Below are positions 1-10,280 of a stretch of 64,000 bases of DNA, piece after piece. Numbering within the stretch: position 1 is the first letter of the stretch; the number at the start of each line of letters is the position of its first letter. The translations under genes were made by a program, and so were the position numbers. Source of the DNA: Elephas maximus indicus (Eukaryota > Chordata > Mammalia > Proboscidea > Elephantidae); the NCBI RefSeq assembly GCF_024166365.1, contig NC_064832.1:39832249-39896248 (forward strand), in the 5' to 3' direction. The notes beneath the pieces were generated by a model. The model worked only from the letters and a program-made list of their open reading frames with translations. It did no database searches and was not told the DNA's origin.

Positions 1-303
1 GCTTACACAGAGGGATTGGCAGGCTGTCCCCCACACCTATGCCAGTCCCAGCTCTGACATCGATGACCTCAGTCAAGCGTAGGCTGATGCCAGTAATTTC
101 CTATAGTTACTCATTTCCAAGAGCTGTACAGCTTTGAGGTTTCAGTTTTTTTGTCGTTTTGCTATCTATGTTGATAGCAAACTATGCTAGAGAATTTTTT
201 TTCATATATTGAATTTATTACATCTTTGGAAAGCATTTATTGCCAGCATTTTTTTAATATATTGTTGTTTTCCTACAATTCTTTTTTATCATCCTTAGTA
301 TAT
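1..303. other. VWA8 intron, no recognised element
   Basis: AT-rich sequence inside an intron upstream of the VWA8 exon at 5281. I see no splice-flanked coding segment and no repeat I recognise. Positions 293-306 form the left target-site duplication of the SINE that follows. Confidence 0.5.
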
Positions 304-306
304 AAA

Positions 307-657
307 TGTTGTTGTTGTCGGCTCCTATCGACTTTCCCCCAACTCGTGGGGACCCCATGTACAATGGGATGAAACACTGCCCAATCCTACACCATCCCCA
401 TGATCCGCTGAGGATCAGACCCATTGTGATCCATAGGTTTTTCACTGACTGATTTTCAGAAGTAGATTGCCAAGCTTTTCTTCCTAGTCTGTCTTATTCT
501 GGAATCTCCACTGCTAAAATCTGTTCAGCACCATAGCAACACTCAGGCCTCCATTGATAGATAGGTGGTAGCTGCAGATGAAGTACATTGTCTGGGAATC
601 AAACCTCGGTCTCCTGCATAGAAGGTGAGAATTCTACCACTGAACCACAAATTTCTC
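307..657 (-). mobile_element. tRNA-Gly-headed SINE with RTE-like body
   Basis: Read on the minus strand, the element opens with a tRNA-Gly-like promoter region (A box GTGGTTCAGTGGTAGAATTC, B box GGTTTGATTCC, about 600-655). It continues with a body resembling the 5' part of the RTE LINE seen elsewhere in the window, then an RTE 3' end finishing in (AAC)n at 307. Near-identical 13-bp flanks (294-306 and 658-670, two mismatches) look like target-site duplications. A second copy lies at 19203-19535 and a headless one at 42095-42310. The family is probably an AfroSINE relative; the precise subfamily is not known to me. Confidence 0.75.
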
Positions 658-670
658 CCTAGTATACAAA

Positions 671-1358
671 AAACACCTTTTAAACGAGACATAGAATAAA
701 CTTCCAAGCCCAAGGCCCCACTCTGACCCTCCTCTGTCCATCCCCACGAAGTCAAGAGTCTATGGGGTCAAGAGGGCATGCCCACTTAGACCCTGTTTCT
801 AGATCATGTTCCTGGTACCTGGGATCCCTGACCATCTTGCTCAAATGACCCCAGCATATTTCCAGGGCCTGCCTGGGCCTGTCTCCTAGGTTCATCTTCC
901 TAGGGCAGACTGGCCAATGGTGTGAGCACCCCTAGGTTTGAGGGGTGGCCAAAGAGCACTGTCTGGAGAGGTGTGAATGGAGTGTGATATGATGACTGGG
1001 TGTCCAAGGGGCGTAGGACAGAGCCAGCTGTGGGAAGAGATGGGAGGGGGGCACAGGCAAGGGGCCAGAACTTCCCACATTGCCTTGTTCTGGCACAGAA
1101 CTTAAAGAAATCCAAAAATTCTGTATTCTAGCCCTTCCACTCATTATGAGGTATGTTTATCAAAGTAGGACATATTTTGCTTAATAGTCTGTAGCCTGAT
1201 TTAGAATTTTTAAATATTCAGTGTTATATGTGCCTCCATTTGTACATTTGTCCTGGGTCCTGCAAATGTTACAGGTGGACCTGTTCAAATAAGTTCTCCA
1301 TTTTTTTTAGATTCCTTCAAGCCTTTGCTTTCTTTCTTGAACTCCTCCAGCCCCGTTC
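671..1358. other. VWA8 intron, unrecognised
   Basis: Intronic sequence, moderately GC-rich around 700-1080. Several open frames overlap there on the minus strand, but none has recognisable protein similarity, codon character or splice context. I regard it as non-coding. Confidence 0.4.
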
Positions 1359-1700
1359 TTTTTTTTTTTAATAATTTTATTTTTGTTATTGTTATTGTTG
1401 AAGATATACACTGCGGAACATACACACATTCATCAATTTCTACATGTACAATTCAGCGACACTGATTATATTCTTCAAGTTGTGTAACCATTCTCACCCT
1501 CCTTTTCCAAATTATTCTAATTCCATTAACATAAACTCAGTGCACCTGAAGCTTCCTATCTGTTCTTTCGCGTTGCCATTGTCAGTTTGATCCCATATAG
1601 ACAGTTCTTTTAAAGATCACAGTGTTCAAGTCCCCAGCCTCGTACTTGGTATATAACCTCACCACCTGCTTTATAGGGGAGCCAACCACCAGAGGCTCCT
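1359..1700 (-). mobile_element. L1 3' UTR fragment
   Basis: The T-rich start followed by ATTTTTGTTATTGTTATTG, then sequence shared with 28620-28870 (CATACACA, ATTTCTACATGTAC, ATAAACTCA), marks an antisense copy of an L1 3' UTR variant. It is 5' truncated. Confidence 0.7.
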
Positions 1701-1914
1701 ATCTGTAAAATACTGTGTTTTTTACTTCAAATGCTCTCTGTCTGTTCTCATTCTCTCTGTCTTCCTTTTACTCCTTGAAAAAAAGAGTGTCCTCCCTCCT
1801 TCTAGATTCTCTGACTGTGACCCTGATTTTCTTCACCCCCACTTTCTGGGGGACCTTATTTTTTCTTTTGCCATACCCATCATCTTATGGCTCTCCCTTC
1901 CCACTGCTTCCACT
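1701..1914. other. pyrimidine-rich intron segment
   Basis: CT-rich low-complexity stretch inside the VWA8 intron. The open frame across it is a composition effect and shows no recognisable protein. Confidence 0.4.
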
Positions 1915-2566
1915 CTTGTTGTTGTTGTTAGGTGCTATTAAGTCAATTCCAACTCGTAACTACCCTAAGTACAACACAATAAAACAGTGCCCAGTCCTGC
2001 GTCATCCTCACAATTGTTGCTACATTTGAGCCCATTGTTGCAGCCACTGTGTCAACCCATCTCATTGAGGGTCTTCCTCTTTTTTGCTGACCCTCTACTT
2101 TACCAAGCATGATGCCCTTCTCCAGAGACGGATCTCTCCTGATAACATGTGCAAAGTACGTGAAATGAAGTCTCGCCATCCTTGCTTCTAAGGAGCATTC
2201 TGGCTGTACTTCTTCCAAGACAGATTTGTTCATTCTTCTGGCAGTCCATGGTATATTCAATATTCTTTGCCAACACCATAATTCAAAGGCATCGATACTT
2301 TTTCGAGTCTCCCTTATTTGTTGTCCAGCTTTCACATGCATATGAAGTGATTGAAAGTACCATGGTTTGGGTCAGGCATACCTTAGTCCCTAAAGTGATA
2401 TCTTTGCTTTCTAACACTCTAAAGAGATCTTTTGCAGCAGATTTGCCCAATGCAATGTGTCATATGAGTTCTTGAGTGCTGCTTCCATGGGCGTTGATTA
2501 TGGATCCAAGTAAAATGAAATCCTTGACAACTTCAATCTTTTCTCTGCTTACATGAGCCTCCACCC
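1915..2566 (-). mobile_element. RTE LINE 3' part, C-terminus of reverse-transcriptase protein
   Basis: The minus strand ends in the RTE 3' tail (GTTGTTGTTGTTAGGTGC at the left edge, i.e. (AAC)n in sense). It encodes the C-terminal part of the RTE polyprotein on 1943-2341: a segment with FELWCWQRILNIPWT, then ECSLEARM and GQQKRGRPS. The same segments recur at 36000-36260, 46000-46300 and 62800-63070. The copy is 5' truncated and carries scattered decay, so it is not active. Confidence 0.88.
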
Positions 2567-3357
2567 TGCTGCCTAGAAAATGCATGAACACCCAACACCC
2601 TTTCTAGGCACTGCTCTTTGATTCCTTCCTTTCCCTACAAATCTTCAATGAAATTGTTCTCCCAAAGGTCACCACTGATGATGAGAGCTAGAGGTCATTC
2701 ATCAGCAGTCATTCTCCCTGAGTGACGTGGTTAGTGTAGCTCAACACAGTTGCACAACCTCTTCCTGAAGCCCTACGTGCCGATTTCCCAGAGCTGTCTG
2801 GGTTCTCCTGTTTCTGCTACTGCTCATTCCCCATCTTCCTTATTTAGCCCTGTGCATTTGTTCCACCCTGCAGAAGGGGAAACTCCCCCAAGGTTCTGCT
2901 GAGGGCCTTCTCTGACCTTCTCTCCGTGTGCATTCACCCTTGTCAGTCGTGTGTTACTCCATCACTCCCTTTCTTGGGATTGACTGGTAGGTCTTTACCT
3001 CCAGCCACATCTCTGATTACCTGAAGCAGATTTCCACCCTGATGCCTCCCCAAAAGCACAATTTCAGCCTGACTAAAATGAAACTCTCTTCCCCCAAATA
3101 CCCCACTTTGCCTTCTGATTCCCCGTTTTGCATAATAACTAATTTCAACAGGAAATTTTCTACTTTTCATTTTAAATATGATTGTTTCAGTTTTGTTATG
3201 GGTTGTTTTTTGCTCAGCTAGCTCAGGCTAACCACCATTTATCACATGATAATTTTTGAGAGGAAAAATGCATTCCAGCTTCCAAACAGCTTATTTATAA
3301 AAGAATGTAGCCCACATTTGAAAGGAAAACGTCTTAGTGCACTGATTTGATTGCAAA
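2567..3357. other. VWA8 intron, unrecognised
   Basis: Intronic sequence without a repeat I can name. The open frame on the minus strand at 2943-3170 has no recognisable similarity and no supporting splice sites. Confidence 0.4.
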
Positions 3358-3362
3358 CTCTC

Positions 3363-3871
3363 TGTCTTAGTCATCTAGTGCTGCTATAACAGAAATACCA
3401 CAAGTGGATGGCTTTAACAGAGAGAAATTTATTTCCTCACAATAAAGTAGGCTAAAAGTCCAGATTCAGGGTGTCAGCTCCAGGAGAAGGCTTTCTCTCT
3501 GTGTTTGCCTTCTCATCAATGTTCCCCCAGACTAGGAGCTCTTCTGCACAGGAACCCCGGTTCCAAAGGACGCTCTCTGCTCCCAGTGCTTCTTTCTTGG
3601 TGGTATGAGGTCCGTTCCTCCGCTCGCTTCCCTTTCCTTTTTATCTCTTGAGAGATAAAAGATGGCACAGGCCACACCCCAGGGAAACTTCCTTTACATT
3701 ATTGGATCAGGGATGTGACCTGAGTTTGGGCGGTGTTACAATCCCACCCTAATCCTTTTTAACATAAAATTACAATCATAAAATGGAGAACAACCACACA
3801 ATCCTGGGAATCATGGCCTAACCAAAAAAAGTCAACATATATTTTGGGGGGACACAATTCAATCCGTGACA
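3363..3871 (-). mobile_element. solo MaLR-like LTR, afrotherian type
   Basis: A complete 509-bp LTR beginning TGTCTTAGTCATCTAG and ending AATCCGTGACA, flanked by a perfect 5-bp target duplication CTCTC (3358-3362 and 3872-3876). In sense orientation such LTRs start TGTTATGGATTGAATTGTG, contain a TATA box in GAGATATAAAAGAG and end CTAGATAACTAAGACA. Related LTRs lie at 26878-27392, 47777-48188, 51916-52522, 56403-56881 and 61278-61753. The termini and layout resemble the MLT1/MST families of ERVL-MaLR. Confidence 0.85.
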
Positions 3872-3884
3872 CTCTCTTAAAGCA

Positions 3885-4135
3885 TTTGTGCATTAAACAC
3901 ACCAGGCACTCATAAGCACTAAAAATACAAAGATGAATAAGCATGGTTTCTGCCCTGAAAGAACTCACCATTTAGAAAGGAACAGAGAGGAAACAAATAA
4001 TTCCATTCCCTTACACATGGGGTTGCTATGAGTCAGAATCGACTCAATGGCACCTGATTTTTTAACTAACAGAGCACCTGGAGTAGTGTTTTAGATACAG
4101 TAGGTGCTCAGAAAACACCTGTTGATTGATAATTG
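3885..4135. mobile_element. L2-like fragments around a SINE tail
   Basis: 3885-4005 resembles the antisense end of L2 (CCAGGCACT, GATGAATAAG, CTGCCCT). 4063-4135 resembles the sense L2/MIR end (AGTAGGTGCTCAGAAAACA). Between them, 4012-4062 is the 3' tail shared by AfroSINE and RTE (CTATGAGTCAGAATCGACTC). Confidence 0.5.
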
Positions 4136-4145
4136 GTTGGTGGAT

Positions 4146-4525
4146 ATCATTGATTCCTTTGTTTTTTTAACAGCTTTATTGAGATATAATTTCCATACCA
4201 TATAATTCCCTCATTAAAGTACATAATTTAGTACTTGTTAATGTATTTGCAGATGTGTGCAGTCATCACCACAGTCAGTGTTAGAACATTTTCATCATCT
4301 CAAAAAGAAACCCTATATGCTTTATCTGTCACCTCCTACTCCCCCTCCTGCATCTCTCCCAGCCCTAAGTAACCACTAACCTATTTTCTGTCTCTACAGA
4401 TTTGCCTATTCTGGACATCGCATATAAGTGGAATTATATAATATGTGGTTTTTGTAACTAGCTTCTTTTACTCAGCATAGTGCTTTCAAGGGTCACCCAT
4501 GTTGTGGCATGTATCAGTACTTCGT
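4146..4525 (-). mobile_element. L1M 3' UTR fragment
   Basis: Contains the classic antisense end of an older mammalian L1: AACAGCTTTATTGAGATATA, then CAGTCATCACCACAGTCA, GTAACCACTAACCTATTTTC and CTCAGCATAGTG. This is an ancient placental copy within the VWA8 intron. Confidence 0.75.
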
Positions 4526-4972
4526 TCCTTCTTACGGTCCTTCCTCACTGCTTTTCAAGGGCTTATGTGATTAGGTTAGGTCCACCCAGATAATCTCCCT
4601 TTTGAATAACTCAAAGTCAACTGATTAGTAACCTTAATTACATCTTCAGAATCCTTTTTGCCCCATACCCAAACCCACCCAATGCCGTCAAGGTAACATA
4701 ATTACATGAGTGACATCCCATTGTATTTACAGGGCCTGCTCACACTTGACACAGTGGCTACAACAATGAGCTCAAGCATGCCAATGATTGTGAGGATGGC
4801 GCAAGACCAGGCAGTGTTTCGTTCTGTTGCACGTAGGGTCGCTATGAGTCAGAACCGACTCGACGGCACCTAACAACAACAACGACAAGCTCACACTTGA
4901 AGGGAGGGGATTATATAGAGTGTGTACACAGGAGATAGAAATCTCAGGATCAGCTTAGAATTCTGCCTACCA
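4526..4972 (-). mobile_element. old mammalian LTR-type element split by an RTE
   Basis: Segments with TCCACCCAGATAATCTCCC, AATTACATCTTCAGAATCC and, after the RTE insertion, GGGGATTATATAGAGTGTG and AATTCTGCCTACCAC match an interspersed repeat I remember from placental genomes, probably LTR-derived. The two halves rejoin cleanly around the RTE at 4750-4888. The family name is uncertain. Confidence 0.5.
4750..4888 (+). mobile_element. 5'-truncated RTE 3' end
   Basis: About 140 bp of RTE 3' end (CACAGTGGCTACAACAATGA, then GGTCGCTATGAGTCAGAACC, then (AAC)n), between exact 12-bp duplications GCTCACACTTGA at 4738-4749 and 4889-4900. A clean example of the RTE integration signature. Confidence 0.9.
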
Positions 4973-5280
4973 CTACATATGTATATATAATTTATAAAAC
5001 AAAAAATATCTCCTGAAAGTTAAGCATGGAATTCTTGGCAGCTTTTGAAGCCCCCATCACATTTTCTACCTCCTGCTAGAGAGTAGAGGTCATAGAAGAA
5101 CATAAATCAGAAGTGAAAGAGCCTAAAATTTGGTTTGCCTTTATAATAACATCCGTCTCTCTGTACTTCTCTGTGGTCATGTGCTGAGCACCACTGAACA
5201 AACAGAGTCCAGATGGTTAGAGATTTATGGTCCAATGACAATTCTTTAGTGGAATCTAACTCTGATCCTCCTGTATGTAG
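4973..5280 (+). other. VWA8 intron end with splice acceptor
   Basis: Intron sequence leading to the acceptor CTCCTGTATGTAG at 5268-5280. The pyrimidine tract is modest, but the exon that follows is certain from its protein. Confidence 0.6.
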
Positions 5281-5379
5281 TATGACATCGTTGGACACTC
5301 TGGAGATGGCTACAACATTAGCCTAGTTCCAATGAACAAAATCCCCAAGGACAACAAACAAAGACTAGAAATTCTGAAG
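5281..5379 (+). CDS. VWA8: VWA8 coding exon, third from the end
   Basis: Encodes 33 residues in phase 0, beginning YDIVGHSGDGYNISLVPMNK and ending EILK, inside the C-terminal von Willebrand factor A region of VWA8. VWA8 is a large mitochondrial matrix protein with dynein-like AAA+ ATPase modules and a C-terminal VWA domain. The exon is bounded by AG at 5279-5280 and GT at 5380-5381. The upstream exons with the ATPase modules lie outside the window. There is no stop or frameshift, and the peptide agrees closely with what I remember of the mammalian protein, so the gene looks intact here. The exact exon number needs an alignment. Confidence 0.96.
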
Positions 5380-6264
5380 GTAATTCATTCATTTCCTCTA
5401 TATTCTGAAAACTTATATCAGATTAAATAAAGAATCTCCTAGGCACTGAGAAGATTCACTGAAGAAGCAACAGATAGAGGAAAGAGAAAGACTTTCTGTT
5501 TTGTAAACATTCAGGTATTAAACTGAGAAAACTTACACATCCTGCCTAACTAAAATTCTTTCTTCCACTCTACAAAATTTAAACTTTGTTCCTCAATTAA
5601 TTTTCGGGTATGGGTTCCAGCTTCTATAACTTGAGTCCCGTCCTGTGTCCTATACAGTTCTTTTCAGCCCATAGATGTTTCATCAGAAGGAAAAGAATGA
5701 CTCCTTCGAGCGCTCTCTAACCCCAGTTTTACATGTTTCTCAGTATTTTCCAATGATGTATTGAATTTCTTATACTTAGTTCTACAATAGAAACAAAAAG
5801 CCCCGTTGCTGTTTAGTCAATTCTGATGCATAGTGACTAGCATACCATAATTTTAAAGTAAATCTGCGCCATTGCTATTGAATAGTGTTTAATAGCATAA
5901 CCCTATTTACTGGAAACTCAACTCCAGTCCTTATTTTTCTCTTGCATCATCTCCATCCTCTAGTAGTGATGCCAAGTTTTATATTTTCTCCCATTTCCTC
6001 ACTTTAAATGGCAGCTTGAATTTAAAAGTGCCAACTGTGATCGTTTAGGAATGCTTCCTGTGTTTACTGAAAGTCTGTAACAAACACAAATATCACCACA
6101 TACCGTTGTTACTCTAATGTGCAAATTAAATAGAACTTACTCAGATATTGCTATTCATGTGTAACAATTGGTATTTCTGCATTCTCGCGGTCAATAGAAA
6201 AATTGCGTTTCCTAAAAAAGAAGTTTCTCAGCTGTGGCTTTTGTGCAATGTCTCTTGCCTCCAG
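5380..6264 (+). other. VWA8 intron
   Basis: 885-bp intron between the two exons. A decayed SINE end may lie near 5800-5850 (GTTGCTGTTTAGTCAATTC). Nothing else is recognisable. The acceptor TCTTGCCTCCAG ends at 6264. Confidence 0.85.
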
Positions 6265-6503
6265 ACAATGCATGCCCATGCTCAGTTCTGCATGAGTGGG
6301 GACCATACGCTAGAGGGGACAAAACATGCCATCAAGGAAATCACTAAAGAAGAAGCTGATGAGTACTTTGTCATAGTCTTGAGTGACGCAAATCTGTCAC
6401 GATATGGGATACATCCTGACAAGTTTGCCCAGATCCTGACAAGCAACCCTCAAGTAAATGCCTTTGCCATTTTTATTGGATCCTTAGGTGATCAAGCAAC
6501 CAG
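6265..6503 (+). CDS. VWA8: VWA8 coding exon, penultimate
   Basis: 239 bp encoding 79 residues plus two bases of an Arg codon. It begins TMHAHAQFCMSGDH and includes EEADEYFVIVLSDANLSRYG, the latter part of the VWA fold; the Asp in VLSDAN sits where VWA domains place a late metal-site residue. It ends FIGSLGDQAT followed by AG of a split Arg codon. The acceptor is AG at 6263-6264 and the donor is GTAAGTG at 6504. The longer open frame starting at 6148 merely reads back through the intron, so the true exon starts at 6265. The exon is intact. Confidence 0.97.
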
Positions 6504-7254
6504 GTAAGTGTCACTTCAGGAGGTGATTATCTACAGATTCTTGAGTACCTGACACATGACATTTCACAGGCTCAGCATGGTGAAGGGCATTAGGGAGAAT
6601 GGAGGAAAAGCGGAAACCATAGTCGTGCCCTCAAGCTGAGAGGATATGATGTTCTAGCTTGTGGCTGGACGAGCAGTAATCATTCTAAATTAATCATTTT
6701 TCATTTATATTTACACCAATAATAAAACAAGTAATAAGTTGATTTGTCCACTAATAAATTAGATAGTATTTTATACACTTGGTACTTTATATCAGGTTCC
6801 CAAGCTCAGTTCCAATCAGTTCGTGTTCAAATCTTATTCACAGTAGTAAAGGTCTACTGATTTTCCTGTAAGAGTATGTGTGTGTGTATCCTTTCTTACT
6901 GAGGAAGACAAGGCTTACCCAGGTGAAACACTGGGAGACAGTGTAAGACAGTATATATTGTAAGATTCTACACTGAGTATACTAAATTTCAGTAGAGAAA
7001 TTTATGGTCAGACAATAATACCATTGGCGATAATAGGAGAGATCTTTCATTACTCAAACACACTGACTTTTATCTTTTGGAATTATAAACAGAAAGAGCT
7101 CATGGTTTTTCTCTGCTTGAGAAATGTGGAAGAATCAGAAAACACAAATGAAAGTATATCTCTTCAAAACAAAACAAAAATTGCCTGCCTAAAACACAAA
7201 GGGCCATGAGACTTTTCATTGTTCCGTCTCTTTTACCTGCCATACCCTGGTACA

Positions 7255-7352
7255 AAACAAAATCAAACCCGTTACCATTGAGTCAATTCCGACTCATGGC
7301 AACCCTGTAGGACAGACTAGAACTGTCCCCACGGGGTGGATTCGAACCAGGG
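7255..7352 (-). mobile_element. AfroSINE fragment
   Basis: An antisense SINE tail (ACCATTGAGTCAATTCCGAC, GGCAACCCTGTAGGACAG) and part of the head (GGATTCGAACCAGGG). The middle is deleted. Confidence 0.8.
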
Positions 7353-7367
7353 CTCTCATACTCTGTT

Positions 7368-7399
7368 AAAAAAAAAAAAAAAAAATTTTTTTTTTTTTT
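7368..7399. repeat. A18 T14 palindromic tract
   Basis: Eighteen A directly followed by fourteen T, self-complementary around 7385/7386. It sits just beyond the head of the antisense SINE fragment. Confidence 0.95.
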
Positions 7400-8555
7400 G
7401 TCCTGTAAATAGACTAGGAAATATTTTAGTTTCTAAAATGCTGACTACTCCCTTATCCTTGCTGCAGGCTTGCAGAGTAAGGTTGAGAACAGACTTAATA
7501 TCATGTAATTACAGTAGCTTTATTACAAACCGACTTTGCATGTTTCTCAGTTTCACGTGTTAGCCTCTTCCGGAAGCTCGGTGTCCTAGAAAACTAAACC
7601 TCTCTGCCCGGATTTCCTCAGCACAGCCCAGTGCTAGGCAGACAGAAGGCAAGCTCAGTGGATCCTGCTTGAGCTGAAATGGCTATTTTGTCTTTCTAGT
7701 GAACAGAATACTTCTGTTCACTACTGTTTGAATACTTAAAAAAGCACAATAATACCCTTGTGGTTTCCTAGGGAAGTGGTCCAACATCCACTGGCAGAAG
7801 ATACATTGCAGAATTAGCTGGTCTACCGGGCATGCCAGATGTATGATACCACACGGGACGGTGGACTTTTATTAAATGTCATTCCAAAACCAAACTTTGT
7901 TGGCACAATGAAAGGAGGCGTTCTTTTGGGGAGAACTGTGTCTTGCCAGTTTACTGCCTTCAAAAATGGCCCTTTGTTCCAAATGATAAATTGGCATTTT
8001 AAAAAATTACTGTAAGCCTATATAACCTCAGTGTCATCAAAGCAGCAATTGGGTAATACAGATTGCATTTCACATTGTGTAATGTGGAAAAAAAAAGAAA
8101 GAGACTGAACAAGAACCACTTGGGGTTTGGCAGGCAACAGTTTTGGAAGCCTGTTTTCTAAGGAAGGAAAAGCACTTAGAAGTGCAGTCCAAGGCCAACA
8201 CGTTCACTGGACCCAGGTGAGCTAATCCCAGATTGGTCCCTTGGGGCTCTCTTCTACCCAGGGAATGCAAAATACCAGGAAATGACAGTCATAAAAGGAA
8301 GAAAAGTCTTTTCACATTGACTGATTTTCTCACTGAAAAGACCCTTCTTTCGGTTCACTGCTTTCAATGTGTCCTTCTTCCCAGCCTTTCATTGCCTAGT
8401 GACAGCCAATTCAATTGCAGGCCCCCAGCAAGGTATTAGAAAGTGAAAACTTCCTTTCCGAAGAAACCACTCAATGCTGTGGTTTGCTGGGGCAGGAGGT
8501 GGAAGGGGAGCTCCAATTAGCAATGGTAACTTTCTTTCCCGTTCTATCCCTGCAG

Positions 8556-8664
8556 GCTTCAGAGAACTTTGCCAGCAGGCCGGTCCTTCGTTGCCATGGA
8601 TACCAAGGACATCCCTCAGATTTTACAGCAGATCTTCACCAGCACCATGTTGTCGAGTGTTTAA
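8556..8664 (+). CDS. VWA8: VWA8 terminal coding exon
   Basis: The first base completes the split Arg codon. The next 35 codons begin LQRTLPAGRSFVAMDTKD, end FTSTMLSSV, and stop at TAA 8662-8664. With the two preceding exons this gives the C-terminal 148 residues of VWA8. The acceptor AG at 8554-8555 and the reading phase match exactly. Overlapping open frames at 8415-8702 and 8474-8707 are shadows of this exon. Confidence 0.97.
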
Positions 8665-8740
8665 GAAGTGCCCTTCCTCACCCCAGCGACCCTGGCATCT
8701 GAAATAAAATATGAATAAAGAGTACTCTGAAGAAAAGAAG
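8665..8740 (+). other. VWA8: VWA8 3' UTR
   Basis: Short untranslated tail after the stop. Two overlapping-range AATAAA signals suggest cleavage about 15-20 bases downstream, near 8735. The end is inferred, not observed. Confidence 0.7.
8703..8719 (+). terminator. VWA8 poly(A) signals
   Basis: AATAAA at 8703-8708 and again at 8714-8719, 39-55 bases past the stop codon. A TG-containing stretch follows at about 8745-8785. Confidence 0.8.
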
Positions 8741-10098
8741 GCCTCTGTGAACTGAACCCATGCAGTGACTGTCCGATGTTTCTGCCACTCCTGGGTCTGC
8801 CAACACTTAGCTTGCTCTGTAATCCGAATTCAGAAAAGCAGCCAGAGTGGGCCTTGTGTGTCGAAATCCACAACCATAGCTGGATTTATAAATCATTAGA
8901 AGCGAGTTGACCTGTGTTCTGTAAAGGGTCAGGGTTAAAGGAAGGTGGTTTAAGAGCTATGGTACTTGGTCTCTTTCCAGGAGCCTGGGGCACAGAAAGT
9001 ACCTTGCTTTTGCCTTAATGCATTATCTGGTCATCTAAGATAACGAAAGTGGCCCCATGAAACCAAGCCTTTGATGCCACATTTTGACATTCAGATACAA
9101 GTCTGTGCGAACCCACCCAACCTACTTCTACCCAATAATTATTTTTTATTTTCTCACCCACTCTGTGTTGCCCAGAAAACATTGATTACATAGTGTTAAA
9201 CTCACTGAAACCCTTCCAACAGCAGTGTTTTATAAAAGGTTGAACTTTTTTCAGTAATTCCATTTTCTTGGCCAAAGCCAAGAAGAATCAAAGAACCTTA
9301 GATTGCCTCCCATCTCACATGACTTTTTAAAGGTTCTTTAAATGCCAGGGCGGAAGGATAAAGGGTGTCTTGCCTTCCTGTTTCTTCCTGTTCTTCTAGA
9401 TCTTCTCAAAAGCTCACACTTTTCCGTTTTAGAATCCATAATGTAATGCTCAAGTAGTAAATGCTTACCAGAAAAAAAATATTTAATGAGAGTATTCACA
9501 TAAAAATTACTTAGTGCAAAGTAAAGACAAGACAGTATGTTTGAACTGAATGGTAATTGGATATTCTTTAGCTATCAAAAAATACTTTTTTTTCCCCCCG
9601 AAGCCTGATTCTTCCTTCTTTCCCACCATACCTTATTCCCACCCACTGGGCTGACCCTTATTTATCAGTAGGCCCGATGTCACTTTGTTTAAAATCAAAT
9701 GCTTCAGCAGGAGTCAGCCCCTTTCTAACCATATAATAAAAAGCTCTTCTCCACCACAGATGGCAAAGTCACAAAGGCTGGTGCACCAGTGTGTGTGCAT
9801 TCCTATCAGGCGCTGGAAAAGTGAATCTTGTTAATAATGTTACCTCATTCACCCATGTGTATTGAAATTGCATAGATTAATAATTTCGTTTTAACTAATT
9901 ATAGGACAGAAGAAAAGATAACACCCATTTGCCCTACCACCCTGCCTCCTTGACATTAACTGTCAAATAATAAAAGCGATTGATTTCCAGCGCAGGGAAA
10001 CTTGCATGGCTTGTCTTGTTTTTCTAGCCAGATGATTACTCTGCATATCGGCTCATCCAGTGATGCAAGCAATTTCGATCCAGTAAGTGCCTTGCATG
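8741..10098. other. unique intergenic DNA downstream of VWA8
   Basis: About 1.36 kb with no repeat I can identify, unusual for this window. 9790-10090 is AT-rich with several TAAT homeodomain-type cores and TTAACTAATTATAG near 9891. No coding exon is seen. Confidence 0.5.
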
Positions 10099-10264
10099 GA
10101 AACCCTGGTGGTGTAGTGGTTAAGACCTATAGCTGCTAACAAAAAGGTCAGCAGTTCGAATCCACCAGCTGTACCTCAGAAACCCTATGGGGCAGTTCTA
10201 CTCTGTCCTTTAGGGTTGCTATGAGTCAGAATCGATTCGATGGCAATGGGTTTGGTTTTTGGTT
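10099..10264 (+). mobile_element. AfroSINE
   Basis: Full-length sense SINE. tRNA-derived head GGTGTAGTGGTTAAG and GGTCAGCAGTTCGAATCC (B box), body CCCTATGGGGCAGTTCTA, tail CTATGAGTCAGAATCGATTC, end GGGTTTGGTTTTTGG. The tail resembles the RTE 3' end, consistent with mobilisation by RTE. Confidence 0.92.
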
Positions 10265-10280
10265 TTTAAGTACTTTAAAA

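Larger units (their letters stand above)
6504..8555 (+). other. last VWA8 intron
   Basis: 2.05-kb intron with donor GTAAGTG and acceptor CTATCCCTGCAG ending at 8555. It contains one SINE fragment (7255-7352) and an A/T palindrome (7368-7399) but is otherwise poor in recognisable repeats. The several short open frames here show no protein similarity. Confidence 0.9.

Noticed and set aside
8415-8707. Two open frames overlapping the last VWA8 exon in other phases
   Set aside because: The VWA8 frame is certain from its protein and splice phase; these are shadows that run through the intron and 3' UTR.
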